Positions 57,572 through 64,000 of a stretch of 64,000 nt of DNA are shown here, piece by piece. The notes under the pieces were generated by a model. That model made no database searches and was not told the origin of the DNA. It saw only the letters and a list, made by a program, of their open reading frames with translations. Source of the DNA: Helicobacter sp. NHP19-012 (GTDB lineage Bacteria > Campylobacterota > Campylobacteria > Campylobacterales > Helicobacteraceae); the NCBI RefSeq assembly GCF_019703325.1, contig NZ_AP024819.1:1054001-1118000 (forward strand). Direction: 5' to 3'. The translations under genes and the position numbers were made by a program. Within the stretch, counting starts at the first letter, position 1. Every line of letters begins with the position of its first letter.

Positions 57572-59217
57572 AAACCTTGACACAACTGAGTGCCTTTCAA
57601 GCCCTGCAAGAACATTTTAAAATCTTAAAGGGGCAGCACATGAAAGACATGTTTCAAGCCGACCCCAAGCGCGCCACACGCTACTTTTTAAAAAATGGCC
57701 CCATTAGCCTAGACTACTCCAAAAACCGTATAGACGACACGACCTTAAAGCTCTTGAGGGATTTAGCCACAGAGTGTGGGCTAGCTGAAAAAATAAACGC
57801 CATGTTTAGCGGGAAGAAGATCAACAGCACCGAAGAGCGCGCCGCCTTGCATACCGCCTTGCGCTACCAAGACCAAGAGCCCATTAAGGTCGATGGTGTG
57901 GATGTACTGCCCCAAGTACGCCAAGTCTTAGAGCGCATGGAGAAATTTAGCGACATGGTGCGCTGTGGAGAGTGGCTAGGCTATACAAATCAAGTCATCA
58001 CCGATGTGGTGAATATCGGGATCGGTGGGTCGGACTTGGGGGCACTGATGGTGTGTAAGGCGCTACGCCCCTTTGCCAGCCCACGCCTGAATATGTACTT
58101 CGTGTCTAATGTCGATGGGACACAAATACAAGGCGTGCTGGATAAAATCCACCCCGAAACCACGCTCTTCATCGTGGCTTCTAAAACTTTCTCCACGCAA
58201 GAGACCCTGACAAACGCCCTAAGCGCGCGCCAGTGGTTTTTAGCCCACGCACTCAATGAAGCCCACATTGCTAAACACTTTGTGGCGGTTTCTACGAATA
58301 AAGAAGCCGTGCAAGCCTTTGGGATCGACACACAGAACATGTTTAGCTTTTGGAACTGGGTGGGGGGGCGTTATAGCTTGTGGTCGGCAATTGGGCTTTC
58401 GATCATGATTTATTTAGGCAAAGAAAATTTTAAAGATTTATTGTGCGGAGCGTATGAAATGGATGAGCACTTTAAAAACGCCCCCTTTGAGCGCAACATG
58501 CCCGTGATTTTAGCCTTGCTTGGCATTTGGTATATCAATCTCTTTGATGCGGGCAGCCACCTCATCGCCCCCTATGACCAATACCTACGCTACTTCCCCC
58601 GTTTTATCCAGCAATTAGACATGGAAAGCAATGGCAAGAGCACCACTTTAGAGGGGCAGGCTGTGGATTATGACACGGGGCCCATCATTTGGGGGGATTT
58701 AGGCATCAACGCCCAACATGCCTTCTTCCAGCTCTTACATCAGGGCACACACATCAGCCCAATCGACTTCATTGTGTCCTTAAGCAAGGAGGGGCATTTA
58801 CCCGAACATCACGACATCTTAGTGAGCAACATGTTCGCCCAAGCCCAAGCCTTCATGGAGGGCAAGGACTATAACCAAGCCTACCAAGAGCTCATAGACA
58901 TGGGCAAAAGCGCAGAAAAAGCCAAGAGTCTCGCGCACCACCGGGTGTTTTCAGGCAACCGACCCAGTAATGTGATCTTGCTAGACACCATTTGCCCCAA
59001 GAGTGTAGGCGCGCTCATCGCGCTTTATGAGCATAAAATCTTTGTACAAGGAGTGATTTGGAACATCAATAGTTTTGACCAATGGGGGGTGGAATTGGGT
59101 AAAGAGTTGGCGGCGGGCATTTTGGCACGCCTACGCGGTGCTACGCCCACAAAACCCCTAGACTCCTCTACAAAGCACTTGGTAGAGGTCTACACCGCAT
59201 TTAATAAAGGAGTTTAA
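57568..59217 (+). CDS. pgi: Glucose-6-phosphate isomerase
   Basis: 549 residues, full length. [40 protein letters not shown] (PGI signature) and [20 protein letters not shown] (second signature) are intact. It interconverts glucose-6-phosphate and fructose-6-phosphate. In H. pylori pgi lies elsewhere (HP1166), so its place here, ATGA-coupled to glk, is notable. Confidence 0.95.
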   Translation: MKTLTQLSAFQALQEHFKILKGQHMKDMFQADPKRATRYFLKNGPISLDYSKNRIDDTTLKLLRDLATECGLAEKINAMFSGKKINSTEERAALHTALRYQDQEPIKVDGVDVLPQVRQVLERMEKFSDMVRCGEWLGYTNQVITDVVNIGIGGSDLGALMVCKALRPFASPRLNMYFVSNVDGTQIQGVLDKIHPETTLFIVASKTFSTQETLTNALSARQWFLAHALNEAHIAKHFVAVSTNKEAVQAFGIDTQNMFSFWNWVGGRYSLWSAIGLSIMIYLGKENFKDLLCGAYEMDEHFKNAPFERNMPVILALLGIWYINLFDAGSHLIAPYDQYLRYFPRFIQQLDMESNGKSTTLEGQAVDYDTGPIIWGDLGINAQHAFFQLLHQGTHISPIDFIVSLSKEGHLPEHHDILVSNMFAQAQAFMEGKDYNQAYQELIDMGKSAEKAKSLAHHRVFSGNRPSNVILLDTICPKSVGALIALYEHKIFVQGVIWNINSFDQWGVELGKELAAGILARLRGATPTKPLDSSTKHLVEVYTAFNKGV

Positions 59218-60434
59218 TGCAAACCAAGAGCAGTACTTTTGCGCTCGCAGCTCTCACCGCTTTGTTTTTTGCCATGGGTTTCATCACCGTTTTAAACGAT
59301 GTATTGATCCCACATCTAAAGAAAATCTTTGAGCTCAGCCACGCAGAAGCTGTTTTGGTGCAATTTTGTTTCTTCGGGGCCTACTTCATCACAGGTGGGC
59401 TTTTTGGTAAATTGCTAGAGAAGATCGGCTATCCGACCGGCGTGGTGGGAGGCTTTTTGCTGAGTGCCATCGGCTGCATTTTATTTTATCCTGCCGCCTC
59501 CACGGCCTCCTATCCTATTTTCCTAGGTGCGCTTTTTATCCTCGCCAGTGGAGTGGTGTTGCTGCAAACCGCGGGCAACCCCTTTGTAACTCTCTTGGCC
59601 CCCGGCAAAGAGGCGAGCGCGCTAACCCTCGTGCAAGCCTTTAACTCTCTAGGCACCACTTTAGGTCCGCTCTTTGGGGCGCATTTGATTGCCTCCAACA
59701 CGGAGAAAGTCATTGACAAGGTCAAAGAGGCGCAGTCCGTGCAAATTCCCTATTTAACGATTGCGGGAGCGCTCATTGTGTTGGCCATCATCGTGTATTT
59801 ACTCAAACTGCCCGATGTGCGCGAGAGAGCCGAGCAAATCAGTGAACACAACCACGATGGGAAGAAGAGTGCCTTAGAATACCGCCACTTTGTCTTTGGG
59901 GCAGGGGCGATTTTCTTTTATGTGGGTGGCGAAGTGTCGATCGGCTCGTTCTTAGTCCTCACTATGGAAGAAATCGCCCACATCCCTGAAAAAGTTGGCT
60001 CGCACCATTTGATCTACTATTGGGGCGGGGCGATGGTGGGGCGCTTCATCGGTAGTTTGGCCATGCAAAAAATCGCGCCCAACACTTGTTTGGCTTTCAA
60101 CGCTGGCATGAACATCCTCTTGCTCGCCATTGCTCTAGCCCTGCATAGCCCTATAAGCATTTACTTTTTGCTCGCTATTGGGTTGTTTAACTCGATCATG
60201 TTCCCTACAATCTTCTCTCTAGCCACAAAGGGGCTTGGCAGATTCACCAGCCAAGCCTCTGGAATCATTTGTATGGCGATTGTGGGCGGAGCGGTTGTGC
60301 CGCTCATTCAAGGCTACATCGCCGACATACATAACCTGGGGATTTTGATCTCTTACATGGTGCCTATGGCGTGCTATGTCTATATCTTGATCTTTGCAGT
60401 TTATTTCTACTCCGTGAGAGAACGCACACATTAA
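59217..60434 (+). CDS. gluP: Glucose/galactose transporter GluP
   Basis: 405 residues, MFS of the FucP/GluP group with about 12 helices. FAMGFITVLNDVLIPHLKKI, ILASGVVLLQTAGNPFVTLL and LVQAFNSLGTTLGPLFGAHL are family hallmarks. It imports glucose or galactose with sodium or protons. Start overlaps the pgi stop by 1 nt (TAATG). In H. pylori gluP (HP1174) is unlinked from glk. Confidence 0.92.
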   Translation: MQTKSSTFALAALTALFFAMGFITVLNDVLIPHLKKIFELSHAEAVLVQFCFFGAYFITGGLFGKLLEKIGYPTGVVGGFLLSAIGCILFYPAASTASYPIFLGALFILASGVVLLQTAGNPFVTLLAPGKEASALTLVQAFNSLGTTLGPLFGAHLIASNTEKVIDKVKEAQSVQIPYLTIAGALIVLAIIVYLLKLPDVRERAEQISEHNHDGKKSALEYRHFVFGAGAIFFYVGGEVSIGSFLVLTMEEIAHIPEKVGSHHLIYYWGGAMVGRFIGSLAMQKIAPNTCLAFNAGMNILLLAIALALHSPISIYFLLAIGLFNSIMFPTIFSLATKGLGRFTSQASGIICMAIVGGAVVPLIQGYIADIHNLGILISYMVPMACYVYILIFAVYFYSVRERTH

Positions 60435-60494
60435 GTAAATATTTAAATAAAAGTGTTAGTCTGAGGCATGGATTTTTCCAAGAAAGGATTGAAA

Positions 60495-60659
60495 ATGGAC
60501 GCACAGCGAAGTGCTGAACTTGTCTTGCTACTAGACGCTTTGCAAAAGCAGTTGGGTCACTTGCAAACCGAATGCGAGGCCACTAAGGCACACCTAAACG
60601 CCCTTAGGGCACAATACGCCCAAAAGGCGCAAACTCCCCCCCCCCAACACACAGCGTAG
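60495..60659 (+). CDS. 54-residue coiled-coil peptide with a C10 tract
   Basis: The start at 60495 is chosen for GAAAGGATTGAAA just upstream. The sequence is helical with regular leucines (SAELVLLLDALQKQLGHLQT, then ATKAHLNALRAQYAQKAQ) and ends TPPPQHTA. The PPP is coded within a run of ten C (60636-60645), so slippage would change the tail. No family recognised. Confidence 0.5.
   Translation: MDAQRSAELVLLLDALQKQLGHLQTECEATKAHLNALRAQYAQKAQTPPPQHTA
60636..60645. repeat. C10 mononucleotide tract
   Basis: Lies five codons before the stop of the small coiled-coil gene. It is a possible contingency tract that alters only the C-terminus. Confidence 0.55.
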
Positions 60660-60722
60660 CCCTAAAAGAAGTGTTCTAAACTTTAGGGGTGCAGCACCGG
60701 CACAGCCCGGCTTAATAAGGTT

Positions 60723-60740
60723 GCGTGCTGGCGCGCACGC
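60723..60740 (+). terminator. Hairpin after the sugar cluster
   Basis: GCGTGC (60723-60728) pairs with GCACGC (60735-60740), followed by TTT. It plausibly ends transcription of the zwf-gluP cluster and small gene before dppA. Confidence 0.4.
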
Positions 60741-60821
60741 TTTGATAACAAAAACACTTCCTATTAACCATTTTTTAAGAAAATCATACTAATAATACAA
60801 ACATAGCACTAAAGGAATACT

Positions 60822-62333
60822 ATGTTAAGATTTCTCCTTGCTTGTTTGTTAGCACTCCCCCTTTTTGCCGCTACACCTAGGGACACTTTAGTTATCGGCG
60901 TGGAGAACGAAACCGCCCGCATCAACTCGCTTTTTGACGAGGATCACGACAGCGCGCTGGATTTTGTCTTTAGCGGACTGACCCGTTTTAGCCCTGATAT
61001 GCAAATACAGCCCGACCTCGCCACAAGTTGGGAGGTGAGCCCCGATGGCTTAAGCTGGGTGTTTCATTTAAGAAAAGGGGTTTTATGGCACGATGGCAAG
61101 CCCTTTAGTGCTGAGGATGTAGAGTTTACTCTCAAGCAGGCGCAAAATCCCAAGCTCAACGCCCCCGCACGGGCGAACTTTAGCGAGATTAAAAGCGTGC
61201 AGGTGCTAGACCCCTACACCTTAAAAATCACCCTAAAAGCCCCCTTCCCCCCCCTCTTAGATGTGCTGAGTGTGGGCATTTTACCTAAGCATTTATTGGC
61301 GGGCAAGGATTTAAACACCGATAGATTTAACCAACACCCCATCGGCACGGGGCCCTTTAAATTTGTGCGCTGGCAAAAGGGCGCGTATATCAGCTTTGTG
61401 GCTAATGACAAATTTTATAGAGGCGCGCCCAAGGCTAAAAAGGCGGTGTTAAAGATTGTCCCCGATTTCAATGTCCGCACCTATGAGATCAAAAGTGGGG
61501 CGATCGATGTCGCCCTGATCGAGCCCAATTTAAGCAAGAGCCTAGAGCGCGACCCGCACATTAAGATTTTAGACTGCAAGAGCGCAGACTACCGGGCTTT
61601 AATGTTTAACTTCAACAACCCCCTTTTAAAATCCCTAGCCGTGAGAGAAGCGATCAACTACGCCATTGACCGCCCCCTCATCGCCCAAAAAATCCTACAC
61701 GGCTATGGCTTTGTCGCCAACAACCCCATCCAAGCAAGCTGGGCGAACGACCCGCACGCACAAGGCTACCCCTACGACCCCGCCAAAGCCAAAGAGATTT
61801 TAGAAAAAGACGGCTGGGTGCTCAAAGACAAGGTTTTTTACAAAAACGGCAAGCCTTTAGCCTTTGACATTTACGCTTTCAACACCGATCCCCTAAGGGT
61901 GACGCTAGCCAATATCTTACAAAGCGAGCTCGCCCAAGTGGGGATCAAAGCGAGTGCGATCGCTAAAAACCATGGGGCGTTTGAGATCAGCAAGGTGGAT
62001 AGCTTCATCATCGGTTGGGGCAGCCCGCTAGACCCGGACCTACAAACCTACCGCATTTTTGGCTCAAATATGGAGTGGAATTACAACCACTACAGCGATG
62101 AGGCGGTGGATCGTGCCCTTCAAAAAGCCCGCACCGCTAAAAATAAAGAGATGCGTAAAACGTGGTATGCCAAATTCATACAGGATTTACACAACAACCC
62201 GCCCTTTGCCTTCTTGGTGTATCTGCGCTACCCCTTAGCCTACCGCACCAACATACACGGGATCAAACCCACGATTTTAGGCCACCACGGGGCGCGCTTT
62301 ACTTATGATGTCGCTGAGTGGAGCAAGGATTAG
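60822..62333 (+). CDS. dppA: Dipeptide ABC transporter, periplasmic binding protein
   Basis: 503 residues. Signal peptide FLLACLLALPLFAATPR. Family 5 solute-binding pattern: PDLATSWEVSPDGLSWVFHL, LRKGVLWHDGKPFSAEDVEF, PIGTGPFKFVRWQKGAYISF, REAINYAIDRPLIAQKILHG. It captures dipeptides or oligopeptides (possibly nickel-peptide complexes) in the periplasm and passes them to DppBC. Start at 60822 with AAAGGAATACT. Same order as H. pylori HP0298-HP0302. Confidence 0.93.
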   Translation: MLRFLLACLLALPLFAATPRDTLVIGVENETARINSLFDEDHDSALDFVFSGLTRFSPDMQIQPDLATSWEVSPDGLSWVFHLRKGVLWHDGKPFSAEDVEFTLKQAQNPKLNAPARANFSEIKSVQVLDPYTLKITLKAPFPPLLDVLSVGILPKHLLAGKDLNTDRFNQHPIGTGPFKFVRWQKGAYISFVANDKFYRGAPKAKKAVLKIVPDFNVRTYEIKSGAIDVALIEPNLSKSLERDPHIKILDCKSADYRALMFNFNNPLLKSLAVREAINYAIDRPLIAQKILHGYGFVANNPIQASWANDPHAQGYPYDPAKAKEILEKDGWVLKDKVFYKNGKPLAFDIYAFNTDPLRVTLANILQSELAQVGIKASAIAKNHGAFEISKVDSFIIGWGSPLDPDLQTYRIFGSNMEWNYNHYSDEAVDRALQKARTAKNKEMRKTWYAKFIQDLHNNPPFAFLVYLRYPLAYRTNIHGIKPTILGHHGARFTYDVAEWSKD

Positions 62334-63277
62334 TGCCTTTTGCGCTTAAAAAAATTTTGGGGGCACTCTTGCTCTTGCTGGTCTTTAGCTTTGTGGTCTT
62401 TGTGGCTTTGGATTTATCAAGTGGGAGCGTGCTTTCAGGCATTTATGGGGACAGCGTGCAGAGTGCAAACCCCCTTCTTAAAGCCCGTTTGCTAGAGAAT
62501 TTGGGCTTAGATCGCCCGCTTTTGGTGCGCTATTTGGAGTGGCTGGGGCGCATTTTAAGGGGGGATTTGGGGGTGAGTTTAGCAAGTGGGGAGCGCGTCA
62601 TAGATATTTTAAAAGAAGGCTTGCCTTATACACTGGTGCTGGGTTTAACAAGCTTTGCTCTTAGCTTTATTTTTGCGTTGGTACTAGGCACAATAGGGGC
62701 GTATTTTAAGGACTCGTGGCTGGATAAGACCATCATTTACACCACTCTTGGCTTTTTTAGTGTGCCGAGTTTTTGGCTGGGACTGGTGGCGATCATGCTT
62801 TTTAGCGTGCTACTAGGCTGGCTGCCTAGTTCAGGGGTGGGCGAGATTGGCGCAACGCCAAACTTTAGCGATTTAGCCCGCCACATGCTCTTACCCGTGT
62901 GTGTGCTGACCTTGTCGCATTTAGCCATTTACACCCGCCTTGTGCGCTCCGTGGTACTAGACACCTTGCAAGAGCCCTTTGTGTTGAGCTATCAAGCGTG
63001 GGGTGTGAGTGCTCTTAAACGCTTTTACTTGGTGTTGCGTTTTTGCTTTCTACCCATTGTGGGGTATTTTGCCTCTAATGCGGGGGCGATTGTGGGGGGG
63101 ACTTATGTCGTGGAGAGCGTGTTTTCTATCGGCGGGATAGGCCAAAGCACCATCAACGCCCTGCTGCATAAAGACTACCCCCTAGCCTTGAGTATCATTA
63201 TGCTCAGCGCCTTTTTTGTGGTGGGGCTGAATGTGGTTGTAGAGCTTTTAGCTAGGTGGCTTAATCCCAAATGGTGA
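62333..63277 (+). CDS. dppB: Dipeptide ABC transporter permease
   Basis: 314 residues. The GTG at 62333 overlaps the dppA stop (TAGTG) and has AAGGA upstream, so it is preferred to the longer frame from 62318. Six membrane helices (ILGALLLLLVFSFVVFVAL first), RPLLVRYLEWLGRILRGDLG, TRLVRSVVLDTLQEPFV and the EAA-like loop SYQAWGVSALKRFYLVLRFC that docks the ATPases. Confidence 0.92.
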   Translation: MPFALKKILGALLLLLVFSFVVFVALDLSSGSVLSGIYGDSVQSANPLLKARLLENLGLDRPLLVRYLEWLGRILRGDLGVSLASGERVIDILKEGLPYTLVLGLTSFALSFIFALVLGTIGAYFKDSWLDKTIIYTTLGFFSVPSFWLGLVAIMLFSVLLGWLPSSGVGEIGATPNFSDLARHMLLPVCVLTLSHLAIYTRLVRSVVLDTLQEPFVLSYQAWGVSALKRFYLVLRFCFLPIVGYFASNAGAIVGGTYVVESVFSIGGIGQSTINALLHKDYPLALSIIMLSAFFVVGLNVVVELLARWLNPKW

Positions 63278-64000
63278 AGTTTGCGCTGGTGTTGGGGGGC
63301 TTTTTCTTGATCTTTTGCCTGCCCCTTTTTGCCCCCTTTGCACCTAATGAAGTGCATTTAGAGGCCCTCAAACTGCCCCCAAGTGCCATGCATTGGCTAG
63401 GCACAGATTTTTTAGGCAGGGATGAGTTTTCAAGGCTCTTGGTGGGCTTAAGAAACTCGGTCTTTGTGGGGCTTGTGAGTGGGCTGTTAGCGCTTGCCAT
63501 AAGTTTAGCTTTTGCCTTTGGGGTGTTGTTTGCGCCTAAGTGGGGGCGGGTGGGGCTTTTGGGATTTTTAGATGGCTTTTTAGCCCTGCCCAATTTATTG
63601 TTGATTTTGCTTTTTAGTGCGTTTAGCCAACGGGGGTTGGGGCTTTTGGGACTAGGCGGACTACTATCACTTTTTTTATGGCCACAAATGGCAAAGGTGC
63701 TCGCCGATAGCTTTAGAGAAATTGCCACAAGGGAGTTTGTCGCCAATGAGCGCGCACTTGGGGCTAGCAATTTAGAAATCGCCTTTTATGAGATCTTGCC
63801 TCTAGCTAAAAACAGCGTGTTTGTGCTCTTGGCCAACACTTGCGCGCATGCCATCAGCGCTGAAGCCCTGCTTAGCTTCTTTGGGCTAGGGCTTAAAGTG
63901 GGCGAGGCAAGCCTTGGCAACATGCTAAACGAGGCAACGCAGGCGATTTTTACGGGGGTGTGGTGGCTGGTGCTCATACCCGGGGTGGCGGTGTTTGTGG
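63271..64000 (+). CDS. dppC: Dipeptide ABC transporter permease, 3' end beyond the window
   Basis: The ATG at 63271 lies inside the last codons of dppB (AAATGGTGA junction). 243 codons are seen without a stop. Membrane helices start with FALVLGGFFLIFCLPLF; HWLGTDFLGRDEFSRLLVGL is the family signature. The EAA loop reads FVANERALGASNLEIAFYEI. Forms the channel with DppB. Confidence 0.93.
   Translation, partial: MVKFALVLGGFFLIFCLPLFAPFAPNEVHLEALKLPPSAMHWLGTDFLGRDEFSRLLVGLRNSVFVGLVSGLLALAISLAFAFGVLFAPKWGRVGLLGFLDGFLALPNLLLILLFSAFSQRGLGLLGLGGLLSLFLWPQMAKVLADSFREIATREFVANERALGASNLEIAFYEILPLAKNSVFVLLANTCAHAISAEALLSFFGLGLKVGEASLGNMLNEATQAIFTGVWWLVLIPGVAVFV

Overview
The window looks like chromosome from a gastric, non-pylori Helicobacter (Campylobacterota). 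Indicators are the pseB-coaBC pair, the accD-rlmH block, an Entner-Doudoroff cluster in the eda-edd/zwf-pgl-glk order, gluP, a ComB4/VirB4 ATPase, Hop outer-membrane, Sel1-like repeat (SLR) and DUF1104 secreted families, IS607, and many homopolymer-tract frameshifts. The exact species cannot be settled from the sequence. No rRNA, tRNA or CRISPR array was seen.

Layout. 1-8 kb: SLR genes, a frameshifted chemoreceptor, a relic of an IS607 recombinase next to a broken Hop gene, and a 42-residue Arg/Glu-rich peptide gene. 8-16 kb: a decayed accessory (possibly defence) island with an hsdM stump, unknown genes, a ClpX-like AAA ATPase broken by frameshifts, an intact DUF2779 nuclease (Cas4-like plus DEDD-like domains) and a protein with a degenerate RNase H-like domain. 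16-21 kb: an integrated plasmid remnant with a MOBV-type relaxase, its accessory protein, a truncated Rep gene and hairpin or iteron-like DNA. 21-25 kb: decayed aldo/keto reductases with a MerR relic, a truncated RelE/HigB-type toxin-antitoxin pair, an AT-hook gene relic and a DUF1104 secreted protein. 25-29 kb: an ATP-grasp/LRAT-like pair and a phase-variable (G12) SLR gene. 29-41 kb: mostly core genes (rlmH, accD, an MFS transporter, comB4, pseB, coaBC), a heavily frameshifted fliK and, unexpectedly, a family 8 polysaccharide lyase. 41-47 kb: remains of a Mu-like contractile-tail prophage on the minus strand, interrupted by an IS607 element. 47-51 kb: an McrB_N-like/PD-(D/E)XK protein, a broken PemK/MazF toxin and a second decayed MOBV relaxase. 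51-60 kb: a broken LysE transporter, a small lipoprotein and the sugar catabolic cluster. 60.8-64 kb: dppA, dppB and the start of dppC.

The most interesting feature lies in the prophage remnant. Three plus-strand cassettes of about 210-220 nt (42.2, 45.6 and 46.3 kb) each encode an 18-residue hydrophobic peptide resembling E. coli Ibs-type toxins. Each has its Shine-Dalgarno in a hairpin, short ends able to pair over a long range, and a stable 3' hairpin. In two of them a 28-codon leader frame ends exactly in the loop of the Shine-Dalgarno hairpin. This looks like a type I toxin family with Hok/Mok-like translational coupling.

Most accessory genes carry single-base frameshifts, often at short homopolymers, while the core genes are intact. 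This points to real decay or phase variation more than to general sequence error, though individual cases need read-level confirmation.
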